From Aestuariibaculum suncheonense (GTDB taxonomy: Bacteria > Bacteroidota > Bacteroidia > Flavobacteriales > Flavobacteriaceae): DNA of 64,000 nucleotides. Positions 46,250-54,661 of the stretch are shown here, one piece after another. The stretch is taken from assembly GCF_014596935.1 (NCBI RefSeq), contig NZ_JACVXC010000001.1:430783-494782 (forward strand). Direction: 5' to 3'. The translations under genes were made by a program, and so were the position numbers. The notes beneath the pieces were generated by a model, which saw only the letters and a program-made list of their open reading frames with translations, was not told the DNA's origin and made no database searches. Within the stretch, counting starts at the first letter, position 1, and every line of letters starts with the position of its first letter.

Positions 46250-46276
46250 TTACAAGTGTGAGTGTTACACTTGTAA
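46250..46276. promoter_or_regulatory. AraR-type operator before araB
   Basis: TTACAAGTGT, seven bases (GAGTGTT), ACACTTGTAA. The arms are identical to the site at 42626 and the spacer has the same length. A partial -7-like TATATTG follows at 46288-46294, so the site lies over or just upstream of the promoter. Confidence 0.85.
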
Positions 46277-46344
46277 AATAAATGTTATATTGCAACACTA
46301 ATTTCTTAAAAAAGAAGAAAAATTAAAATTGATATATTCATATT

Positions 46345-48021
46345 ATGAATAACGTAAAATACACCATTGGAATGGACTTCGGGTCAGACTCGGTAAGAGC
46401 GTTAATTGTTAACACGGCTACTGGGGAGGAAATGGCTACAGCAGTTCATTACTATGTGCGATGGAAAGAAGGTAAATATTGTAATCCATCGGAAAGTAAA
46501 TTTAGACAACACCCTTTAGATTATGTTGAAGGTATAGAGGCTACCATTAAATCGGTAGTGTCGCAGGTGAGTAAAGAGGTTGTTGATAATATTGTTGGTA
46601 TCGGTGTTGATACCACCGGGTCTACGCCTGTTGCTGTTGACAAAACAGGAACACCTTTAGCCTTGTTGGAAGGTTTTGAAGAAAACCCAAATGCAATGTT
46701 TGTGTTATGGAAAGACCACACCGGAATTAAAGAAGCAGACGAAATTAATGCGCTTTGTGCAAAATGGGATATCGATTATACTAAGTACGAAGGTGGAATT
46801 TATTCTTCAGAGTGGTTCTGGTCAAAAATATTACACGTTTCAAGAGCTGATAAATCGGTGCAGGAAGCAGCTTACTCTTGGGTAGAGCACTGTGACTGGG
46901 TGCCGTTTTTATTAACAGGAGGAAACGATGTAAAACAAATGAAACGTAGTCGTTGTGCTGCAGGGCATAAAGCATTGTGGCATGAGTCATTTGGTGGTTT
47001 ACCACCAAACGACTTCTTTGTTGCTTTAGATCCTGTTTTAGACGGATTAACTGATAGGTTGTTCAAAGAAACGTATACGTCTGATGTGTCTGTTGGAACG
47101 CTTTCAGAGGAGTGGGCAACACGTTTAGGGCTGCCAGAAAATGTAGAAGTGGCTGTTGGAGCTTTCGATTGCCACATGGGTGCTGTTGGGGTTAATATTG
47201 AGCCGTATCACTTAACAAAAGTTATGGGTACTTCAACCTGTGATATTGTAGTAACACCAATGCAGGACGAAGAACATTTGGTGAAAGGTATTTGTGGACA
47301 AGTAGATGGTTCTGTAATTCCGGGTATGTTGGGGCTTGAGGCAGGTCAGTCGGCTTTTGGAGATATCTATGCCTGGTACGAGCGTTTAATCGCCTGGCCG
47401 ATTAAAGAACTTATCGGAGGAACGAATTTAATTTCAGAAGACGTTAAAGCGCAATTAGTTGAAGAAGCTTTAGGAAATATTTTACCGAAATTAAGTGAGG
47501 CTGCGGCTAAGGAACCAATTGGTGCTTCAGGAGAGTTGGCTTTAGACTGGATGAACGGTAGAAGAACACCGGATGCGAATCAGAATTTAAAAGGAGTAAT
47601 TTCAGGAATTAATTTGGGAAGTACGTCACCTAAAGTATTTAGAGCATTAGTGGAAGCATCCTGTTTTGGAGCTAAGAAAATCGCTGATCGTTTTATTGAA
47701 GAAGGTATCGCTATTAATGGTGTTATTGCTATTGGAGGCATATCTAAAAAATCAGATTTAGTCATGCAAATCATGGCTGACGTATTAGATGCGCCAATTA
47801 AAGTGGCGAAATCTGAACAGGCTTGTGCTTTAGGAGCTTCGATTTTTGGAGCAGTTGCAGCAGGTGTTCATGCCAATACAGAAGTAGCTATGGATGCTAT
47901 GGCAAGTCCGTTTGAAAAAGTATATGAGCCTATCAAAGAAAATGTAGAGGCTTATAAAAGAGTATATAACGACTATAGTGAACTTTGCGTTGCTATGGAA
48001 AATCACATTATGAAAAAATAA
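46345..48021 (+). CDS. araB: L-ribulokinase
   Basis: The 558-residue FGGY-family kinase has the N-terminal IGMDFGSDSVRALIVNT phosphate loop, VGIGVDTTGSTPVAVDK, the catalytic Asp in VGAFDCHMGAVG and the C-terminal ATP motif IAIGGISKKSDLVMQIMADV. It phosphorylates L-ribulose to L-ribulose 5-phosphate. Length agrees with bacterial AraB. It is first in araB-araD-symporter-araA, 4 bases before araD. Confidence 0.95.
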   Translation: MNNVKYTIGMDFGSDSVRALIVNTATGEEMATAVHYYVRWKEGKYCNPSESKFRQHPLDYVEGIEATIKSVVSQVSKEVVDNIVGIGVDTTGSTPVAVDKTGTPLALLEGFEENPNAMFVLWKDHTGIKEADEINALCAKWDIDYTKYEGGIYSSEWFWSKILHVSRADKSVQEAAYSWVEHCDWVPFLLTGGNDVKQMKRSRCAAGHKALWHESFGGLPPNDFFVALDPVLDGLTDRLFKETYTSDVSVGTLSEEWATRLGLPENVEVAVGAFDCHMGAVGVNIEPYHLTKVMGTSTCDIVVTPMQDEEHLVKGICGQVDGSVIPGMLGLEAGQSAFGDIYAWYERLIAWPIKELIGGTNLISEDVKAQLVEEALGNILPKLSEAAAKEPIGASGELALDWMNGRRTPDANQNLKGVISGINLGSTSPKVFRALVEASCFGAKKIADRFIEEGIAINGVIAIGGISKKSDLVMQIMADVLDAPIKVAKSEQACALGASIFGAVAAGVHANTEVAMDAMASPFEKVYEPIKENVEAYKRVYNDYSELCVAMENHIMKK

Positions 48022-48025
48022 GATT

Positions 48026-48730
48026 ATGAGTAGTTATAAATCATTGAAAGAAGAAGCTTACGAAGCAAATATGCAGCTTCCTGAATTAGGTTTGGTACTT
48101 TTTACGTTTGGTAATGCCAGTGCTGTAGACCGCGATAAAGGCGTGTTTGCCATTAAACCAAGTGGTGTGCCGTATTCAGAATTAAAAGCTGAAGATATGG
48201 TGATTTGTGATTTCGATGCTAAGATTGTTGAAGGATCCATGCGTCCGTCTTCAGATACCAAAACACATGCGGTTTTATACAGAGAATGGGATAAAATAGG
48301 AGGTGTTGTTCATACGCACTCAACTTACGGAACAGCATGGGCGCAAGCTATCAATGATATTCCTATTTTCGGAACCACACACGCCGATCATCTAATTTCT
48401 GATATTCCTTGCGCACCGCCAATGAAAGATGAGTATATTGCGGGCGATTATGAGCACATGACCGGGTATCAAATTATAGATTGTATTAACGAACGTAATT
48501 TAGATTACAACGAAGTAGGTATGATACTCGTTGGTAATCACGCGCCGTTTACTTGGGGAGCTACAGCTGCAAAAGCAGTTTACAATAGCGCAGTTTGTGA
48601 GGAAGTAGCTAGAATGGCATACTTAACGTTACAAATTAACCCAAATGCAGCAATTTTAAAAGATGCATTAAAGAAGAAACATTTCGAGCGTAAACACGGA
48701 AAAGATGCATATTACGGTCAAGGGTGCTAG
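48026..48730 (+). CDS. araD: L-ribulose-5-phosphate 4-epimerase
   Basis: The 234-residue class II aldolase-fold protein has FGNASAVDRDKGVFAIKPSG, the zinc-ligand His residues in VVHTHSTYGTAWAQA and the third His and HADH region, and VGNHAPFTWGATAAKAVYNS. It makes D-xylulose 5-phosphate for the transketolase encoded nearby. It is 4 bases after araB. Confidence 0.95.
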   Translation: MSSYKSLKEEAYEANMQLPELGLVLFTFGNASAVDRDKGVFAIKPSGVPYSELKAEDMVICDFDAKIVEGSMRPSSDTKTHAVLYREWDKIGGVVHTHSTYGTAWAQAINDIPIFGTTHADHLISDIPCAPPMKDEYIAGDYEHMTGYQIIDCINERNLDYNEVGMILVGNHAPFTWGATAAKAVYNSAVCEEVARMAYLTLQINPNAAILKDALKKKHFERKHGKDAYYGQGC

Positions 48731-48764
48731 GGAGCAAATATTAACTAAAACTAAATAAACAATT

Positions 48765-50330
48765 ATGAGTATTTTATCTTTTGTCGCTTTTACTTTGTTG
48801 GTTGCTGTAATTGCATGGTGGTCAACAAGAAAAACAGATGAGAATTCGTCTGATGGGTATTTCTTAGGGGGTAGAAGTCTTACAGGGCCAGTAATTGCTG
48901 GGTCTTTATTACTTACCAACTTATCAACAGAACAAATTGTGGGAATGAATGGAGTATCTTTTAGAGATGGTATTCCAATTATGGCTTACGAGGTTGTAGC
49001 AGCAATAGCTATGGTGTTTACAGCATTTGTTTTATTACCTAAATACCTTAAAAGTGGTATTGCAACCATTCCTCAGTTTTTAGAAAACCGTTATGGTAAA
49101 AGCACAAAAACAATAGTTTCATTATTATTCTTATTAGGATACGCCATTTCTATGCTTCCAACTGTATTATACTCTGGGGCATTAGCAATTAATACCATGT
49201 TCGATATTCCTGAAATGTTAGGCATGGAGCCAGAGCCAGCCTTATGGGTTACCGTTTGGGCTATTGGTATTATTGGTAGTATCTATGCGATTTTCGGGGG
49301 GTTAAAAGCGGTAGCGGTTTCCGATTCTATTAATGCAGTAGGTTTAATCATTGGAGGTTCGTTAATTCCTATTTTTGGTTTAATGAAAATTGGTGATGGC
49401 AATGTATTTCGTGGCTTAAAAACCTTAACAACAACCTTGCCTGAGAAATTTAATATTATTGGAGGTCCGGATTCTGATGTGCCATTTGCAACATTGTTTA
49501 CAGGAATGTTAATCGTAAACTTCTACTATTGGGGAACGAACCAGGCTATTATTCAAAGAGCATTAGGGGCTAAAAACTTAAAAGAAGGACAAAAAGGTTT
49601 ATTACTGGCTGCTTTCATTAAAATCTTAGGTCCATTTATTGTAGTACTTCCAGGTATCATTGCCTTCTATTTATTCAATGGTGATTTAGCTAATGCTGAT
49701 GAGGCCTATCCAATGGTTGTAAAAGCGGTGTTGCCAGTAGCATTTATCGGATTTTTTGCAGCCGTACTTTTCGGTGCGATTTTAAGTTCATTCAATAGTG
49801 CCCTAAACAGTTCGGTAACTTTATTTGGTTTAGATTTCTACAAAGAATATATCAACCATGAAGCATCGGAAAGACAAGTGGTGAAAGCCGGTAAAATATT
49901 TGGTATCGTATTAGCTATATTCTCTATGGCTATTGCACCTTTATTATACGGTGTAGAAGGTGGAATCTTTACGTATTTACAAGAGTTAAACGGAACGCAC
50001 AGTGTGCCGATTTTAGCAATCATTTTAGTTGGGATCTTTTCTAAGCGTGTATCTGCTAAAGCAGCAAATATTTCTATTTTATTTAGTGTGGTAACCTACT
50101 TAACAACCTTATATGTTATTAAGCCAGATATTAGTTTCTTACACTTAATGGGTATTCTGTTTGTATTAACAGTTATTATCATGTTTGTGGTAAGTTCAGT
50201 AGTACCAAGAGAAACAGATTACAATCAAGAGTATACAAAACAAGTCGATATTACGCCTTGGCAATATTTAAAACCAGTTGGTTTTGCTGTTGTAGCGGCT
50301 GTGGTAGCACTTTATATTTATCTTTCATAA
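48765..50330 (+). CDS. Sodium/solute symporter (SSS family), probable L-arabinose importer
   Basis: The 521-residue protein has about 14 hydrophobic helices and the SSS pattern: ENSSDGYFLGGRSLTGPVIAGSL, LLTNLSTEQIVGMNG near the sodium site, and FGAILSSFNSALNSS in helix 8. SLC5-type sugar symporters are the usual arabinose carriers in Bacteroidota. Placed between araD and araA in an AraR-controlled unit, it should bring free L-arabinose across the inner membrane. Confidence 0.9.
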   Translation: MSILSFVAFTLLVAVIAWWSTRKTDENSSDGYFLGGRSLTGPVIAGSLLLTNLSTEQIVGMNGVSFRDGIPIMAYEVVAAIAMVFTAFVLLPKYLKSGIATIPQFLENRYGKSTKTIVSLLFLLGYAISMLPTVLYSGALAINTMFDIPEMLGMEPEPALWVTVWAIGIIGSIYAIFGGLKAVAVSDSINAVGLIIGGSLIPIFGLMKIGDGNVFRGLKTLTTTLPEKFNIIGGPDSDVPFATLFTGMLIVNFYYWGTNQAIIQRALGAKNLKEGQKGLLLAAFIKILGPFIVVLPGIIAFYLFNGDLANADEAYPMVVKAVLPVAFIGFFAAVLFGAILSSFNSALNSSVTLFGLDFYKEYINHEASERQVVKAGKIFGIVLAIFSMAIAPLLYGVEGGIFTYLQELNGTHSVPILAIILVGIFSKRVSAKAANISILFSVVTYLTTLYVIKPDISFLHLMGILFVLTVIIMFVVSSVVPRETDYNQEYTKQVDITPWQYLKPVGFAVVAAVVALYIYLS

Positions 50331-50359
50331 CAATTAACAAAAACTATTTTTTATAAATA

Positions 50360-51865
50360 ATGATTAATTTTAAACAAGGTGAAGTTTGGTTTGTAACAGG
50401 TAGTCAACACCTTTACGGACCTGAAACCTTAAAACAGGTTGCCGAACATTCAAAAGAAATTGCAAATGCCTATACAGAAAATTCTGTGATTCCGGTAAAT
50501 GTAGTTTTCAAGCCAACAGTTAAGACGGCAGATGAGATTCATGCGATTTGCAAGGCTGCAAATAACGATGATAACTGTATTGGTATTATTACTTGGATGC
50601 ATACGTTCTCTCCGGCAAAAATGTGGATTGCAGGATTAACAGCTTTACAAAAACCATTTTTACACTTACATACGCAGTTCAATAGAGATATTCCTTGGGG
50701 AACTATCGATATGGACTTTATGAACTTAAACCAATCGGCACATGGTGGTCGTGAGTTCGGGTTCTTGGTGTCACGTTTACGTAAAAATCGTAAAGTGGTT
50801 GTTGGACATTGGAAAAACGAAAGGGTTATCAAACAAGTAGCAGACTGGTGTCGTGTAGCTAATGCTGTAGCAGATAGTCGCCGTATGAAAGTTGCTCGCT
50901 TTGGTGATAATATGCGTCAGGTTGCTGTAACCGATGGAAATAAAGTATCGGCTCAAATTAAATTTGGTTACGAAGTTAATGGTTACGGAATTGGTGACTT
51001 AGTTGATTTCGTTGATCAAATTACCGATGCACAAGTAGATCGTTTAGTTCAAGAGTATGACGATACTTATGTAATGGCTCAAAAGATTAAAGCCGATGGT
51101 GCTATGCGTCAATCGTTAAGAGATGCGGCGAAAATTGAGTTAGGTATGCGTGCTTTCTTAGAAAATGGAGGTTACTCTGCATTTACTGATACCTTTGAAG
51201 ATTTACACGGTATGAAACAATTACCAGGTATCGCAACGCAGCGTTTAATGGCTAGTGGTTACGGTTTTGGTGGTGAAGGAGACTGGAAAACGTCTGCTTT
51301 AGTGCGTACTATGAAAGTTATGGGTGCTGGCTTAGAAGGTGGAAACAGTTTTATGGAAGATTACACATACCACTTCGATCCTGAAAATACTACTTGTTTA
51401 GGATCTCACATGTTAGAAATCTGTCCTACAATTGCTAAAGGCGATGTGTCTTGTGAAATTCATCCGTTAGGAATCGGAGGAAAAGAAGATCCTGTGCGTT
51501 TAGTATTTAACAGTGCAGCTGGTAAAGCTTTAAATGCCTCTGTAGTAGATATGGGTAACCGTTTTAGAATGTTAGTAAACAAAGTGGAAGCTGTTGAAAT
51601 TAAAGACGATATGCCTAACTTACCGGTAGCTCGTGTACTTTGGGATGCGAAACCAGATTTACAAACGGCTGCTGCTGCTTGGATTCACGCTGGTGGTGCG
51701 CACCACACGTGTTATAGCCAGAATATTTCTGCAGAGTCTTTAGAAGATTACGCAGATATTATGGATATCGAATTCTTATTAATCGATGAGAAAACCGATT
51801 TATATAGATTTAAACAAGAGTTGCGTTGGAACGATGCAGCTTACGTAATAAACAAAGGATTCTAA
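50360..51865 (+). CDS. araA: L-arabinose isomerase
   Basis: The 501-residue protein has the AraA set: [20 protein letters not shown] at the N-terminus, [31 protein letters not shown], metal-ligand Glu residues near [13 protein letters not shown] and [10 protein letters not shown], and His in [10 protein letters not shown] and GAHHTCYS. It converts L-arabinose to L-ribulose. It is the last gene of the arabinose unit and is followed by a strong terminator. Confidence 0.96.
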   Translation: MINFKQGEVWFVTGSQHLYGPETLKQVAEHSKEIANAYTENSVIPVNVVFKPTVKTADEIHAICKAANNDDNCIGIITWMHTFSPAKMWIAGLTALQKPFLHLHTQFNRDIPWGTIDMDFMNLNQSAHGGREFGFLVSRLRKNRKVVVGHWKNERVIKQVADWCRVANAVADSRRMKVARFGDNMRQVAVTDGNKVSAQIKFGYEVNGYGIGDLVDFVDQITDAQVDRLVQEYDDTYVMAQKIKADGAMRQSLRDAAKIELGMRAFLENGGYSAFTDTFEDLHGMKQLPGIATQRLMASGYGFGGEGDWKTSALVRTMKVMGAGLEGGNSFMEDYTYHFDPENTTCLGSHMLEICPTIAKGDVSCEIHPLGIGGKEDPVRLVFNSAAGKALNASVVDMGNRFRMLVNKVEAVEIKDDMPNLPVARVLWDAKPDLQTAAAAWIHAGGAHHTCYSQNISAESLEDYADIMDIEFLLIDEKTDLYRFKQELRWNDAAYVINKGF

Positions 51866-51888
51866 TTTTTTCGAATCTTTAAAGCGTT

Positions 51889-51923
51889 AAAAACCACTGA
51901 GAGTTTATTCTCAGTGGTTTTTT
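51889..51923 (+). terminator. Intrinsic terminator after araA
   Basis: Stem AAAAACCACTGAGA/TCTCAGTGGTTTTT with a short AT-rich loop and a following T run, 24 bases past the araA stop. Confidence 0.88.
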
Positions 51924-52069
51924 GTTTTTTATAGTTTAACATCTTGTTGAGAGAGAATGTTTTCTTTTATCACTAAATTGTATAGAGTGAATAGTTGAAA
52001 GGATTTCTATGTTCTATCGACTATTCTTTAACTTTGCTAAGAATTAATATAAAAGAAAGAAACAAGCCT

Positions 52070-52528
52070 ATGTTGACTTGGAAAGACATAATAAATTTTG
52101 CGGTTAACGGTAATCCAGAACCAGATACTAGAATTGAAAAAACAGAAGAAGAATGGAAGGAGCAATTAACCCAGGAACAATTTCGAATTACGCGACATAA
52201 AGGAACGGAGGCACCACACACCGGAGCGTTGTGTTCTTCGTATGAAGAAGGTAAATATAATTGTATTTGCTGTGATACACCTTTGTTCGATTCGACTATA
52301 AAATTTAGTTCAGGTACAGGATGGCCTAGTTTTACACAGCCTATTAAACCCAATGCAGTGAAGTATGATAAGGATGTTTCATTCGGAATGGTTCGCGTAG
52401 AAATTATGTGTAATACCTGCGATGCGCATTTAGGTCATGTGTTCCCTGACGGACCAGAACCAAGCGGATTACGTTATTGCGTTAATTCGGAATCGTTAAC
52501 ATTACAAACCGTAGAAGAATCAAATTAA
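52070..52528 (+). CDS. msrB: Peptide-methionine (R)-S-oxide reductase
   Basis: I place the start at the ATG at 52070 (MLTWKDIINFAVNGNPEPD). An upstream ATG at 51995 would add 25 residues that do not belong to the family. The protein shows zinc Cys pairs CICC and CNTC, SSGTGWPSFTQPI, GHVFPDGP and the catalytic Cys in GLRYCVNSESL. It repairs R-methionine sulfoxide in proteins. Its stop shares one base with the msrA start (TAATG). Confidence 0.94.
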   Translation: MLTWKDIINFAVNGNPEPDTRIEKTEEEWKEQLTQEQFRITRHKGTEAPHTGALCSSYEEGKYNCICCDTPLFDSTIKFSSGTGWPSFTQPIKPNAVKYDKDVSFGMVRVEIMCNTCDAHLGHVFPDGPEPSGLRYCVNSESLTLQTVEESN

Positions 52529-53067
52529 TGGGAAATAAAGCATTACAATTAATGACTGTGGGTGGAGGTTGCTTCTGGTGTGTCGAAGCTGTTTTTACTG
52601 AAATAAACGGGGTTGAAAAAGTCGTGTCAGGTTATACTGGAGGGACAGCTCCAGGAAAGCCAACCTATAGAGAGGTATGTTCCGGATTAACAGGGCACGC
52701 CGAAGTGGTTCAAATAACATTTGATGCGAATGTGGTATCGTATGAAGATTTATTGCTTGTTTTTATGACAAGTCACGATCCAACGACGTTAAACCGACAA
52801 GGCGCCGATGTTGGAACGCAATATCGTTCGGTGATTTATTATCACAATGATCTCCAAAAGGAAATTGCGAATGTTGTCGTTGAAGAAATGGGGCCTTACT
52901 ATTATAATTCTATTGTAACAGAAATAAGTCCGTTAGGTGTTTTTTATGAAGCTGAAGATTACCATCAAAATTACTACGCTAACAATCAAACACAAATGTA
53001 TTGCAGCGCAGTAATAACTCCAAAATTGGCGAAGCTGAGAAAAATGCATGCCGAAAAATTAAAATAA
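52528..53067 (+). CDS. msrA: Peptide-methionine (S)-S-oxide reductase
   Basis: The 179-residue protein has the active-site motif GGCFWCVEAVF, VVSGYTGG, GHAEVVQITFD, QGADVGTQYRS and FYEAEDYHQNYY. It reduces the S epimer of methionine sulfoxide, complementing MsrB. No export signal is present, so both act in the cytoplasm. It is translationally coupled to msrB and one base from selO. Confidence 0.95.
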   Translation: MGNKALQLMTVGGGCFWCVEAVFTEINGVEKVVSGYTGGTAPGKPTYREVCSGLTGHAEVVQITFDANVVSYEDLLLVFMTSHDPTTLNRQGADVGTQYRSVIYYHNDLQKEIANVVVEEMGPYYYNSIVTEISPLGVFYEAEDYHQNYYANNQTQMYCSAVITPKLAKLRKMHAEKLK

Positions 53068-53068
53068 A

Positions 53069-54631
53069 ATGAAACTGAATATAGAAAATACATTCATAGA
53101 TAGTTTGCCAGCCGATGCTGTTCAGGAAAATTCCAGGCGTCAGGTAGAACAAGCTTGTTATTCTTTTGTCAGGCCTAAACAAACGGCAAAACCCGAATTA
53201 CTTCATATATCAGAGGATATGCTGGGTAATTTAGGTTTAACAAAAGCCGATAGCAAAAGCGGTATGTTTTTGAATGTGTTTACAGGAAATGAAGTGTATC
53301 AGGGTACAAAACCATACGCGATGTGTTATGGTGGACATCAGTTTGGCAATTGGGCAGGGCAATTAGGTGATGGTCGGGCGATCAATCTGTTTGAAGTTAA
53401 TCATAACAATAAACGTTGGGTGGTTCAGTTAAAAGGCGCTGGTGAAACTCCCTATTCAAGAACGGCTGATGGTCTAGCTGTGTTGCGTTCTTCTATTCGT
53501 GAATATTTGTGTAGCGAAGCCATGCACTATTTGGGTGTGCGTACGACACGAGCCTTATCTTTGGCGTTATCTGGTGATCGGGTGCTTAGGGATATGCTGT
53601 ATAATGGCAATGCAGCTTACGAAAAAGGAGCGATCGTAACTCGAGTAGCACCTAGTTTTTTGCGTTTTGGGAATTATGAAATTTTGGCTTCCCGACAAGA
53701 TGTAAATAACTTAAAAAAACTGGTTGATTTTACTATTAAAGAACATTATCCCGAATTGGGTGAGCCGAGTAAAGAAGCCTATTTGGCGTTTTTTAAAGAA
53801 GTCACCAATCGTACGTTGGATATGATTATCCATTGGCAGCGTGTTGGTTTTGTTCACGGGGTTATGAATACCGATAATATGTCCATTTTAGGCTTAACAA
53901 TAGATTATGGACCTTACGGTTGGCTTGAAGGTTTCGATTACGGTTGGACGCCTAATACAACCGACAGAGAACACCGACGTTATCGCTACGGAAATCAACC
54001 TAATATCGGACTTTGGAATTTATTTAAATTGGCAAATGCGCTATATCCGTTAATTGAAGAAGCAGAACCTTTGGAATCCATTTTAGATGCTTACAAAACA
54101 GATTTTGATAAAAAATCCTTAGAAATGATGCGTGCTAAACTCGGTTTAGAAACCGAAGATGTTTTTGATAGATCATTGATACAGGATTTGGAGGATAATT
54201 TGTTGCTTATTGAAACGGATATGACGATTTTCTTTAGAAATTTAAGTCAGTTTAAAAAGGAAGATTATTTAGAAGGCACTCAGATAGTTCAAGATGCCTT
54301 TTACGATACTAAAGAATTAACGGGTGAAGTGATTAATAAATGGCAGGCGTGGTTTCAACGTTATGCCGATAGATTAAGGCAGGAAAGTATTTCCGACGAA
54401 AGTCGAAAGAAAAAAATGAATACTTTCAATCCGAAGTATGTGCTTCGCAATTATATGGCACAATTGGCTATCGATGCTGCCGATAATGGCGATTACACTG
54501 TAATTGATGAATTGTTTCAGTTATTAAAACAGCCCTATGCCGAACAACCTGAAAAAGAAAAGTGGTTTGCAAAAAGACCAGAGTGGGCTAGGCACAAAGT
54601 TGGTTGTTCCATGTTATCCTGTAGCTCTTAA
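53069..54631 (+). CDS. selO: SelO-type protein adenylyltransferase (YdiU/UPF0061)
   Basis: The 520-residue pseudokinase-like protein has MCYGGHQFGNWAGQLGDGRA, VQLKGAGETPYSR with the ATP-binding Lys, HGVMNTDNMSILGLTIDYGP with the metal Asn and Asp, and the C-terminal WARHKVGCSMLSCSS. The last Cys is at the place taken by selenocysteine in animal SelO. SelO transfers AMP to proteins and is tied to oxidative stress, which fits its place directly after msrB-msrA. Confidence 0.94.
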   Translation: MKLNIENTFIDSLPADAVQENSRRQVEQACYSFVRPKQTAKPELLHISEDMLGNLGLTKADSKSGMFLNVFTGNEVYQGTKPYAMCYGGHQFGNWAGQLGDGRAINLFEVNHNNKRWVVQLKGAGETPYSRTADGLAVLRSSIREYLCSEAMHYLGVRTTRALSLALSGDRVLRDMLYNGNAAYEKGAIVTRVAPSFLRFGNYEILASRQDVNNLKKLVDFTIKEHYPELGEPSKEAYLAFFKEVTNRTLDMIIHWQRVGFVHGVMNTDNMSILGLTIDYGPYGWLEGFDYGWTPNTTDREHRRYRYGNQPNIGLWNLFKLANALYPLIEEAEPLESILDAYKTDFDKKSLEMMRAKLGLETEDVFDRSLIQDLEDNLLLIETDMTIFFRNLSQFKKEDYLEGTQIVQDAFYDTKELTGEVINKWQAWFQRYADRLRQESISDESRKKKMNTFNPKYVLRNYMAQLAIDAADNGDYTVIDELFQLLKQPYAEQPEKEKWFAKRPEWARHKVGCSMLSCSS

Positions 54632-54636
54632 TTTTG

Positions 54637-54644
54637 TAACTTTG
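54637..54644 (+). promoter_or_regulatory. -7 box TAACTTTG before the GAF-protein gene
   Basis: TTTTGTAACTTTGCGGC is a very typical Flavobacteriia -7 context, 17 bases upstream of the ATG at 54662. No TTG is found at the usual distance. Confidence 0.5.
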
Positions 54645-54661
54645 CGGCACCTTTAAATACT

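Noticed and set aside
51995-52069. 25-residue N-terminal extension of MsrB
   Set aside because: The family starts near MLTWKDII, and the extension has no signal or conserved feature.
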